Source: Odiellus spinosus (Eukaryota > Arthropoda > Arachnida > Opiliones > Phalangiidae). Taken from it: a stretch of DNA of 64,000 nucleotides. The stretch's first letter is position 1. Every line of letters begins with the position of its first letter. The notes beneath the pieces are model-generated. The model was not told where the DNA came from and searched no databases. It saw only the letters and a program-made list of their open reading frames with translations. The stretch covers positions 4,684,254-4,748,253 of the forward strand of contig OY987239.1 of the NCBI GenBank assembly GCA_963920705.1, read 5' to 3'. Positions 35,457 to 45,726 of this stretch are shown one piece after another. A program made the position numbers and the translations under genes.

Positions 35457-37329
35457 CCCAAATAATAAAGAAAGCGTGCCACGAGGAAGATTGGGGTCTA
35501 CGTTCGCGCTTTCACTTTAGTTTCGAAGATCGAAGATTCATTCTTTCATCCTCTGTCTCTGGGATGCAAAAGTAACGCTTTTTGTTAATTAAACATTGGC
35601 GATTATTAATATTGACCCTACCCTAAATTAATTTTAATTTCTCCTTTTCGGCGTTTTGTAAAATTAAACGAATCGTAGTACGCTTTGTCAAATTCAAACA
35701 TTTCGCTCTTTCCTTAACTAATCTATAAGTGATCATTAGCGTCACGAACTAATCAAAGATCACTTTCGGGCAAAATATCCTCAAAATTATTCGTAACATT
35801 AATATTACGCGTTAAGATTTAAAATATATTACGGAGTGGGTTTTTATTTGTCGAACGAATTTTAAGATTGAAGAAATCCCGTAGCGAGAAACGGCCACGT
35901 TTCTAAATTACGACAAAAAGACACTTTAAATATTAATTAACAAATAATAATAACAATTATATTAAAATATCAAAGAGTTGTTTTTAAGGAGTGTCGATGG
36001 AAGCGCGGAATTTGTCAATGTTTAGGCCACAGCTTAGAGGCGGATCAGGACCATTCCCGGATTTAATCGGAATTAATTTAATCGAAACGATAATTAATCG
36101 AAGGCAATATTTGAAATAATTTCATTGATTGGCGAATTAGTCTCGGGTCCTCGGGACGAAGAAAATGAAACACTGGAGGACTTTCGAGTACATACTTTCA
36201 ATGAGTAAACGAAACTGAACCACAAAGATGTTAGAGCGGAGGGCACTTCCCAATTAGGCAATTAGGAACCGAAATCGGTTCAAAGTAACCTGTTATTACT
36301 AGCGACGGGGCCGACACCCTCTTAGTTCCGCTAAAACAAAGTCAGTGGTCACCAAATAGTAAGCATAATATTAAATATTAAGTTCTGTTCAGTAAGTACC
36401 CTGTGATACAGGCTTCATAGAAAATACAATATATAGTAGCCTACGAGTGCTGCGGTATGGTGTCGCTGAACAAATCAGCCAGTTAAGGGGGGAAACAATT
36501 TCTATTGCTCGGTTCATAATTTTGAATTTAAAGGTGAGTGAGCGTAGGAGATATTTTATATTCACCAAGTAATTTCTTGTTTATGGTTAAGTTATTTAAA
36601 ATTGTACCTCTAGCGAACAATACACGAAAAAATATAAGTTTCGAATATTTTTTTTTGCATTAAAAAAGCATTGTCCAAAGTTAGTCCGATGCTGTCCTAA
36701 GTTTGACGACCCCGGTCCAATCTTTCCCTACTTTGTCCAATCTTAAGGGTGTTAAGTTACATTAGAAAAATGATAATAAGCCAGGAATCTCATAAAGGAC
36801 GTCTAAGTGAGGATTCCCTAAGGTTTCGTTCTTCTGTCATGTGTAATAAATGCGGGGAGGACTAGATTTCCAAAAAGTGTCTGAACTTAGCCAAGCTCAC
36901 CCTTGTACCAGAAACTCTTGATTTTTTAATTGTATCTTAAAACGGGAGGGGGTTAAAATGTATACGAAAAAAATGTTTTAACCTAAATCAAAGTAACGCT
37001 TTAAAGGCCCTATCTGCTCTAGAATTGCCCCTTTTAAATCATCTTTTCTTACGCAAGCAGCCTAGTTTTGTCTGTAAAATAAATTTTTTATGGTAAACCT
37101 CGTCTGCTAAGGTTGAAAAATAGATCGAAAAGAAATAAAATAAATAAAAAGCGGTAAAAGTCTGGAAATTTTGTGTTTTTTCTTTAAAATAATTTGGTTC
37201 TTATTCAACGTAATTCGTTGTTATAATTCTCGAAACTGCCACGACTGGGCTTGAGTAGAGATCATATTGGCTATTAATTTATTTAAAATTAAAAGCGGTG
37301 AAAAAATAAATCTTAAAATTAATGAATTT
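35457..37329. other. 3' flank of B; intergenic
   Basis: 35480-35780 is homologous to the 3' flank of D (48430-48700; shared ttaaacgaatcgtagt). 35880-36090 is homologous to the flank of C (42370-42520; shared atatcaaagagt and aagcgcgga). Segment 36342-36720 begins cagtggtcaccaaat and ends tttgacgaccccggtc, which loosely resembles hAT-type ends; no target duplication is visible. No gene seen. Confidence 0.45.
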
Positions 37330-38488
37330 AGTTTGAAATTTGGAATTTAATTTGAAATTTGGAAATTAATTTAAAATTTGGAAATTAATTTGAAATTTGG
37401 AAATTTATTTAAAATTTGGAAATTTATTTAAAATTTGGAAATTTATTTGAAATTTGGAAATTTATTTAAAATTTGGAAATTAATTTGAAATTTGGAAATT
37501 AATTTGAAATTTGGAAATTAATTTGAAATTTGGAAATTAATTTGAAATTTGGAAATTAATTTGAAATTTGGAAATTTATTTGAAATTTGGAAATTAATTT
37601 GAAATTTGGAAATTAATTTGAAATTTGGAAATTAATTTGAAATATGGAAATTAATTTGAAATTTGGAAATTAATATGAAATTTGGAAATTAATTTGAAAT
37701 TTGGAAATTAATTTGAAATTTGGAAATTAATTTGAAATTTGGAAATTAATTTGAAATTTGGAAATTAATTTGAAATTTGGAAATTAATTTGAAATTTGGA
37801 AATTAATTTGAAATTTGGAAATTAATTTGAAATTTGGAAATTAATTTGAAATTTGGAAATTAATTTGAAATTTGGAAATTAATTTGAAATTTGGAAATTA
37901 ATTTGAAATTTGGAAATTGATTTGAAATTTGGAAATTGATTTGAAATTTGGCTATTGATTTGAAATTTGGAAATTGATTTGAAATTTGGAAATTAATTTG
38001 AAATTTGGAAATTAATTTGAAATATGGAAATTAATTTGAAATATGGAAATTAATTCGAAATTTGGAAATTAATTCGAAATTTGGAAATTAATTCGAAATT
38101 TGGAAATTAATTCGAAATTTGGAAATTAATTCGAAATTTGGAAATTAATTCGAAATTTGGATATTAATTCGAAATTTGGAAATTAATTCGAAATTTGGAA
38201 ATTAATTCGAAATTTGGAAATTAATTCGAAATTTGGAAATTAATTCGAAATTTGGAAATTAATTCGAAATTTGGAAATTAATTCGAAATTTGGAAATTAA
38301 TTCGAAATTTGGAAATTGATTTGAAATTTGGAAATTGATTTGAAATTTGGAAATTGATTTGAAATTTGGAAATTAAATTGAAATTTGGAAATTAATTTGA
38401 AATTTGGAAATTAATTTGAAATTTGGAAATTAATTTGAAATTTGGAAATTAATTTGAAATTTGGAAATTAATTTGAAATTTGGAAATC
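37330..38488. repeat. 19-bp minisatellite, about 60 copies
   Basis: Unit gaaatttggaaattaattt repeated with an exact 19-bp step for almost 1.2 kb. Sub-blocks share variants: ttatttaaa early, ttgatttg near 37920-37990 and 38310-38370, and ttaattcg for a run of about 14 units near 38050-38310. This shows local block expansion. The paralogous site in C (about 42865-42885) contains only cggaattggaaaattc, a single unit-like string. Confidence 0.92.
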
Positions 38489-38759
38489 TCAAATCCGTAT
38501 TTCTCCATTTTCCGTGGGTCAGAGATAATTTTAATATTTTAAATTTAACGGAACTGTCCCCCTTACTTTCCTCGGGCGAAACCGGGGCAACCGTTTGTTT
38601 TTCGTTTCGTCAAGAATTCTAGACTACAAACGCAAAGAATTCCAAGGATTTTTACAAAAATCCTAAGAGTATTTGTTCAGTTTTAAAATCCTAAAATTCG
38701 CTTCCCAAGCATTCGAGCATTTAAATAACAATAGCTAAAAATGAACGTTATATTGCTTT

Positions 38760-40341
38760 TAATCTCGAAATAGTGTCGGGGTATAAAGCTTTAAAACAAA
38801 TGAAACCTAAAGGGAGGATGAACAGGAAAAACCAATTTATCGTGTCGAGACAATTTAACGCGATTCACCAAATGATTCGCGTTTCAATTCCAATAAATTT
38901 CGTCAAGATCTACTCCAGAGATCAAGATTCAGCACGAATCTCTGTCTTCCGATTGACGCCTTAGAAAATAAAATGTCAAAAATATTAGTTTGTTTTTTCC
39001 GATCTATGACGTAGTTTATTTCTGGAACCATAATTTTCGTACAAATTATCTGGATTCGAGTACTCTTACGAAAAAGACCGCGCGAAAGCGATCTTATTAC
39101 TCAGAATGCAACAAACGGCCGAGAATCAACCGTAGCCTCTACAATTTAGCGAAAACAAGCGATCACGTAGAAAAAAAATGCCCAGAATTTAAATTTTTTA
39201 GATATCTCAAACTAATTAGTAAATCGTGTTTGTAACTCGTTCGATAATAATTTTTGACAGAAACTATAATTTTAATCGCGTTATTTTAAGATTTATTAGC
39301 AAATTTGTCTCCCCGCCTCGTTATTTTCAAAGCGGATTGAACCGAAGCGACTTGACCAAATTGCTTCCCGAACCAACACGAACTGATTTCTCACGTTTGT
39401 TTGATAACCCGTTATAGAAATCGAAGCGCAACGAAGCGCATTTAGGTCTATGTATGAACGAGGATTAAATTATTGAAGAAAAAGCGTTTAAAGTTATAGT
39501 GTCCGAGGGCGGCTCCTCCCGAGTAAACGATATAAGAACCTACAGAAACCCCGTAGTAGGGGGAGGTGTCGTAGGAGCCCTTAACTCCATTACAACGATT
39601 AGACGCGTATAGTTCTTTTGGCGGGCTTGACCATCTTGTTGTACTTATTCCTATGCCTTTATATAGGAAACCCGGGACAGACGAACAGAAGCGCTGTACG
39701 AGAAGATGCATTCTCATTTTATGTTGGTATTTATAGCGTACTCATTATTTGATCGGAACGCCGACTTCGAATAGACTCTATCTTAGACAGAGAGTATTCT
39801 TCCAAGCGGAAACAAAAGCAGATTAACCGCGAAATATAGCGTGTAATTTAACCCCCGAATGAACTCGGTGTTAACAGAGAATAGAGTTGCATTCGGAGAT
39901 GACGCGCATAAAGTCTCCGATACCGACACTAAAATATCTTTCGAAACAGAGTCCACAATATGTCGATTCACAACTACGAAAGGGAGGTAAGTTCCGTTTA
40001 ATTCTAGTAATCTTTGGCGCGAAACGCGTTGTGAGCGTCTTCGCTTGGCGAAGTCGCGCCTGATTCGTTAACCACTCGCCCCACATGGTGTGGCGACAGA
40101 CTTAACTAAAGCGAGGCTTCACTAATCCACTCTCTTAACGAGGGATTACGGGTACGCGACCGGAAATCCTTATTACCCGGCTCAATTAGCTCCACACCCG
40201 AGTAAACGCCGCACCCGAGATAAAAGCGCCCACCTCGAACAATTGGGACAACACCTTCGTCCGCGGTCGCTTATGTCCACGTAGCCCTCGAAGAGAGAAA
40301 ATAAATAACGTTCGGTAGTCATCGCTAATCGTATTTTTCAG
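38760..40341. other. Upstream region of IR gene C
   Basis: 38760-38970 matches the duplicon start seen at 43780 and 56290 (gggaggatgaacaggaaa-like). 38970-39430 has no counterpart, so the candidate exon 1 is missing. 39440-40320 contains the same conserved non-coding blocks as B (gagtaaacgatataagaac at 39520; gtgtggcgacagacttaact at 40088). Small ORFs on both strands are not conserved. Confidence 0.5.
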
Positions 40342-41180
40342 GAAGCGTGCTCCTATAATTTGAATATCAAGGAGTTATATTTGTTTTATAATTTCCGATC
40401 TGAGGAATTTAACTACACCCTATTGGCGCCAATTCATTCTTGGGCATCGTGGTATTATTTCACCTTCAGGCCCCCGCTGATTTGGAACCATTCGAGTTCA
40501 CTCATTGAAATTGACATTCAGGTAAACCGAATTAGCTTCGCGCGGGTTCCGATTATATTTGGGAGCTCGAATCTCAATTCCGAGCCACGTTCTAGAACGG
40601 TAGTCGAAGGGTGTGGTGTCGAGTGGTGGAAGGGAGATCTTGAAGGTTAAATTACTTGCCGGGATTGAGATTCGCCACGAGGTTTTTCTTTTCTCCGCTT
40701 CAACTCGAGAGAAAAGTGAAATTCGCTCGTTTCTTTGTCCCACGATCGTCTTAACAATATCCTTTCTCGGTTTCCGATCTCCACCCCGCAGTCCGTCTGT
40801 TGTTTCTTTCTTATGATGTTTCTGTGCGCCGCCACGATGTACTTGTCGACCAGATGTCTCCGCCGCCGGATCCCGACTACCACCGGGTTTGGAAACATTC
40901 TCTGGGACTTCGTCGCTTCGTTCTTCTTCGAGCGTAAGACCAGGGCTTCGCCCCACTGGCCAGCTTGCCTGGACGCTGATCGTTCGGTCTCGTTTCAGCC
41001 TTCCCTTCGGATTGGGGAATATTGTCGGTTCGTCTGGTCCTCGGTTTCTGGTTGTTGGGCATCACCATATTCTGCAACGAAATTAACGGCGTCTTCAAGG
41101 GGAAACTCTCCGTTAAAGAATACGCCGGCGTCGAGACCGAAGAAGACTTGGACAGGCTCGGGTTCATATTGGAGTACGAT
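40342..41180 (+). pseudogene. IR-like receptor C, 3'-truncated
   Basis: Three open exons: 40342-40521 (60 codons, starting EACSYNLNIK and ending LIEIDIQ), 40792-40933 (TM1 and pore) and 40999-41180 (TM2 and linker). Lengths and phases are the same as B (142 and 182 bp), and the intron between the last two is only 65 bp. TM1 reads SVCCFFLMMFLCAATMYL and TM2 SVRLVLGFWLLGITIF. The lobe-2 and TM3 exons are not found downstream. At about 41405 homology to B stops and resumes about 970 bp later in the 3' flank, so roughly 1.5 kb of duplicon was lost and other DNA took its place. A protein ending after TM2 would not form a normal subunit. Confidence 0.68.
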
Positions 41181-41404
41181 GTAGGTAAAAAGGGTGGCGG
41201 CGGGGCAAATGGATTTGGAGATGGTGGCATTCTTTAATTGACCGCCGGATAAGGAGGGATTTTATCGGTACGAGACTCGAAGGATACTAGTTTAAACGAG
41301 ATTTCGCGATTGACATTGAGACGCGTACTGGCTATAAAATGGTAAGAAAGTTTCATCGCGCTAATTGAGTCTCTTTGCTTCTTCGAGATATTCGCGGCGA
41401 TGAA

Positions 41405-42375
41405 AGAACAACGCAAACTGCCTATAGGAATTTGGGTAACGTAATGTTAAAATTTTTTGTTTCGCCACTGGTAAAATTTTATTGTGACAGTAAACTAGGA
41501 TTGTGTCCTCACCTTTCTACCACAAAAATAATCATTTAACCATTAGAGTCTGCGAATACAAATCAATTGAAGTTTAGCTCGATAATGTTAAAGATAGGCC
41601 ACATCGTTGGATTCGACAATGGAGTAGACTGTCTTCCCCCACCTGAAATCAGTTGAAATTTTGAATATTAGTAGACACACGATAGATAAAGATTCTGGGA
41701 AAATATCGTTTTGTAACTGCCATGGGATTTTTCTCAGCAACGATTTAAATTACCCAGAATTTTGACATAATTTGAGGTGCGGAAGCCCAAAATGCCTGTA
41801 AAAGTGTTCAACCTGCCGAACAACAAAGTTTTGCAGCAAAGCAAATTCAAGGAGCGAGAATATACAGCTAACTCGTATAGTCTTTGTGTTCTGAAAAAAC
41901 AAAGAGAAATAACACCGCAAAAGTATACTGTAGTGGTTTTTATTAAGAAACACATTATTAGTAATTCGACGAAAAATAACAATTTTAGTGGCATTATATT
42001 TCAAACAATGTGGAAAAAGACCTAATTCGTGTTCGCGTAGGGAGTCAGTTCTCAGCCTCAGCCACGCATAAGGCTTTGATTCGATACATTCCTAATGGTA
42101 TCGGGATTGATTCAGTTATTTCATGGTATTGCAACTGTAAAGGAGGGAACTTGACCATCAGAACTTGTGCTCACGTTAGCAGCCTTATTTGGTACCTGGG
42201 CTATAAACGACACGAAGATAGAGGTAGCTGGTATCAATAAAACTAGATGATTATATAAATAGCTCAGTTCGGCTTGATCAACTTGTTAGTTTAGCGGCCG
42301 CGTCACTGTAGACGTCACTCATCCCCTAGAGTTCCGGAAGCAGGTGTTAAGCTTGAGAGTAAAACGCTCACGTTT
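41405..42375. other. Foreign segment replacing the end of gene C
   Basis: Flanked on both sides by duplicon sequence homologous to B (cgagatattcgcggc on the left, tttctcaattacgagg on the right) but without any counterpart in B or D. It contains the SWIM-domain fragment. No clear terminal repeats or target duplication were found. Confidence 0.5.
42010..42240 (+). pseudogene. SWIM zinc-finger protein fragment
   Basis: 76 codons with a clear SWIM motif, CxC-x9-CxH: WYCNCKGG, then TIRTCAHV, with residues C41, C43, C53 and H55. It ends in the hydrophobic SSLIWYLGYKRH seen in many repeat-like insect and cnidarian hypothetical proteins. A TAG lies in frame shortly upstream and no intact long ORF precedes it, so this is the tail of a larger, probably transposon-associated gene. 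Function of the parent is not established. Confidence 0.6.
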
Positions 42376-43409
42376 CTCAATTACGAGGAAACGACACTTT
42401 AATTATTAACAAATAATAAAATATCAAATAACAATCAAGTAAGGATTAAAATATCAAAGAGTGGTTTCATAAGCCGAGAGAATAAAGGAGGGTCAACGTA
42501 AGCGCGGATGTTGTCAATGGTTTTGGCTAGGAGTACATAGGGTTGAAGGAGAGTTCGACTGCCTGTTCTTAGATCTCAAGTTTTGGGGAGGAGAGACTCT
42601 CACGCCCATCTAGTTGCCTTGACTACGCGCATCACGTGATCACGAATTCTTAACTATAACCAATAGACGACGAGTTGACAACCTGCGCCAAAATAGTTGC
42701 GCGTAAACGTACCACCAGAACGAGGGGAAAACGGGGGGAAAACATGTATCTGTGTGACAGATATTGGTAAGCGCGTTTCAATGGGAAAACTGGCAGTCCA
42801 ACTATTCTTCGCCCTTATATCCCCCTAGGTTTTGGGGCCGGATCACGACAATTCCCGAATTTAATCGGAATTGGAAAATTCTTTTTTGTCCATTTTCCTT
42901 GGGTTTGAGAATTTTTAGATTTTTTTTTAAATCCCCCTTATTTTCCTCGGGGGAAACTGGGGTTCGTAACCAGGGCAACCAAATAAAGCGTTTGTTTTTT
43001 GTTTCGTCATCAATTGACGTCATCAACGTCAGTTCGAGAGAGTCAATTTAAATATTTCGTTTTGATTCGTTTGCGTCGGAATTAAATAAAGCCAGCAATT
43101 CCTAGTCCAATATTCTTTCCATATTAATGTAAGATTCCCGATTTCAATTAAGTTTTTTGTCTTTCTTTAACCTCGAGTCATATTCGATAAAATAATGTTA
43201 TGTTTTGTAAGCCAAGGTCTGTATCCGGGATGGAATTGGACTTGTATTAAACTAAAATAAAGAATTTGCTTGTCATTAATTTGTGGTTGAATTCCTATTG
43301 GTCGCCTGGTGCTAATTTGACATGGATAAGAGAAACTCGGTGAAGCGGCGAATAAAAATTATATTTCCTCATTATTAAAAGAACAATTTCGTTGTCGAAA
43401 ACTAGGGAT
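42376..43409. other. 3' flank of C; intergenic
   Basis: Homologous in pieces to the flank of B: 42400-42520 to 35930-36020, 42830-42870 to 36045-36075, and 42880-42990 to 38500-38610. The paralogous B copy has the 19-bp minisatellite between the last two blocks. No gene seen. Confidence 0.5.
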
Positions 43410-43614
43410 AATACACCACTTTGCTCTTCCACTGTGCGCATGCACGAGCTCGAAACGCTTACTAGTGGCGAAAAAAAAAAAAAACCTTCACTTGGTGAGG
43501 CGCGCGTAGTATCCCGCGTATTACCTAATGCAGGTTTTTTCCCCGCCATTTTCACCAAGTGAAAGTTCGCCGTATGCCGCTTTGGCGCCCCAAGTAATGG
43601 CTAAATGGTGTATT
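43410..43614. mobile_element. MITE copy 1, 205 bp
   Basis: Ends with inverted AATACACCA / TGGTGTATT. The interior includes actgtgcgcatgc, gcttactagtggcgaaaaaa, ttcacttggtgagg and gccccaagtaatggc. A second copy lies at 56403-56604. No target duplication is evident. Confidence 0.7.
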
Positions 43615-43689
43615 CTTTGAACAAGAATTTTTTTTCTAAAAAATGTATTTTTCAGGGAATTCTGTTATTTCGCCTATCTCTATTTCTAA

Positions 43690-44514
43690 CGTAAAGCGAC
43701 CCGAAGATGAAAAGACGCGATTAAAACGCTTCTAAACGAGAATCGATGGTCCCCCCATAAACATTAGAAGAAAGTTAAGAAGTACCGAGGTAAGTAATGA
43801 AATCGAAAGGGAAGATGAAGAAGAAAGAAGAATTTATTTTTATTCGCCAAATGGTTCGCGTTTCATTTCTACCCTAACTCTGATCGAGATCTACTCCGAA
43901 AAACAATCATTTCTTCGCGACGCGTCACCTACTCGTTCTTAAGAATAAAAAAAATGGCGTCAAAGATGAAAAACGCGTTAAAGTCCATTTCACTCTACCT
44001 AGAGTTAATGATGATATTAAACTTAGTGCCATCTTCTCCGTTTCAACTCGCACTTAGACTCCATTAAATTTCTTGGGAGATCATGCACCAACCGACTTAA
44101 TGTTAACGTTATTAGCAAATTTAATGCATTACGAGAATTGATCGCGTTTAAGTACCTGTAGTTGAGTGTCCTGGGAAAAAATATTTTTCTGGAAAGACGG
44201 CGTCTTCTTCATCGATTGACTATCATTTTGCTCGTTTTTCGGGTAAAAGCTCAGTATTCGCGTTTTTATAAGAGGGTATAATTATTAGTGTCCACGCTGT
44301 AGACGAATTTGGCAAGATCCCAAATTCTATTCGATTTGATACGAGATCGCCTAATCCTCAATTTGACAGATTAATAAATAAGGAGATAGTCACGAAGACG
44401 TAACTCCGATTGATCAGCGATGTTTTAACAATTACTGCGGGGGAGGATCGGGAACCAGTCCTCGGCGCTAAGAGGATTCTTTCGATCTGACGTCATTCGC
44501 CGTAATCGGTAATA
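43690..44514. other. Conserved upstream block of IR duplicon D
   Basis: Diverged counterpart of 30690-31521 and 56610-57377, including aatcgaaagggaagatgaa and gtgtccacgctgtagacg. Near 43862 it has the uninterrupted sequence gtttcatttctacc that is split by the MITE in E. Confidence 0.45.
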
Positions 44515-44556
44515 ATGGACGACCGACTCAATTTATCGGTATATTATAATTCCGAG
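44515..44556 (+). CDS. Candidate exon 1 of IR-like gene D
   Basis: ATG plus 13 codons (MDDRLNLSVYYNSE) ending at GAG|GTAGGC, homologous to the B and E candidates. The downstream gene is a pseudogene. Confidence 0.35.
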
Positions 44557-45726
44557 GTAGGCACCTACGTTTTTTTTTTAAGATTAAAATTTGCTTTAAC
44601 TTAAAATCGATTCGTACGCGGTGTCGAGGCTACAAATTTATTCTACAGCGGTAGTAGGGGAAGTTGTGGCTAAAAAGGCGCTTTACATAATTATAATTAA
44701 CTCTCACGCTCAAATTTGAAAACAATAAACTTAATTCGCGCCAGACGCCAACGCGAGCTCAATGCCAATTTTATCCCTCCCTAGAAGCTATCGAATGTTT
44801 TGATCCGAACAACCAGCCGTGTATTCGCCACGCCATTTGAAGGGCGCGACTTATCTAATTTAATCGTACATTGTAAAAACAAAAAATCACTCGCCGCTCT
44901 CGAAACCCGATCGTCGAAAGTAATCACAATCGGTAATCGCATCTTTTCGAGTAATCGGATCTACCCGGTATGGAAAAGACAAAAACGAGTATTCGCGTAC
45001 GATTACTCGAAAAACGAGAAAGAACTGTTGCCAACGCGGAAACCCATTGGCTTTAACGCGTTTACCATCGTCAGAGGTGTCTAGTTATTCCCGCGGGCTT
45101 GACCATTTTGTCGTGTCTATACTTTTACATAGCTGTGCCCTGGTAGACGAACACAGGCGCTGTACGAGAAGATGGAGTCTCATTTCAGGTTGGTATTTAT
45201 TGCGCCGTCGTTGACTTCGAAAGGAATCGATGGAAGGCCGAGACTGTTCCTTAATACGATCGAAGCGGAAACCAGAATAATCGCAAAATATATAGCGAGT
45301 AATTTAACCCTCGAATCAACTTCGTTCCATTCGGAGATCATGGTCCGATTCGTACCTCCGACATCGCCACTAAAATATCTCTTTCGAAACAGAGTCAAGA
45401 GTATCACGAGCCGCAGACTAGTATCGGTATATCCTACTTGACCATCTTCGCTTAGCGAAGCCGCGCCTGGTTCGTCAACCACTCACCCCCGCGGGGTGTG
45501 GTGACAGACTTATCTAAAGCGCGGCTTTGTTAATCCACTCTCTTAACGAGGGATTACGGGTACGTGACCGGAAATCATTATTCCCGGGCTCAATTAGCTC
45601 CACACCCAAGCGCATCCCGACGTCGAAAATATGGCCAACACCTTCTTTCGTGGTCGCTTATCCGCATATCCCTTGAAGAGAGAAAATAAAAAACGTTCCG
45701 TAGTCATCGCTAATTGCATTTTTCAG
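44557..45726. other. 5' intron region of gene D
   Basis: Contains the shared non-coding blocks (ttcaggttggtatttattg near 45184, and gtgtggtgacagacttatct to cgtgaccggaaatcattatt near 45497-45575). The open frame 45172-45441 is not preserved in B, C or F and is probably fortuitous. Confidence 0.45.

Noticed and set aside
40498-40956. Antisense ORFs over the IR pore exons (152 codons in C, 117 in C and F, others in B and D)
   Set aside because: They run opposite to a spliced gene whose phases, splice sites and membrane pattern are conserved. The antisense proteins are Arg/Pro-rich without domains and differ between copies.
40735-41184. Unspliced sense ORF reading through the 65-bp intron
   Set aside because: It is open in C, D and F but reads the TM2 exon in the wrong frame, losing SVRLVL..FW; splicing at GTAAG/TTTCAG restores the family pattern.
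43295-43558. 87-codon minus-strand ORF
   Set aside because: Mostly covers the MITE at 43410-43614 including its A-run; the second MITE copy does not preserve the frame.
45172-45441. 89-codon ORF as an IR exon in D
   Set aside because: The homologous stretches in B, C and F have stops or indels in this frame, so it is not a conserved exon.
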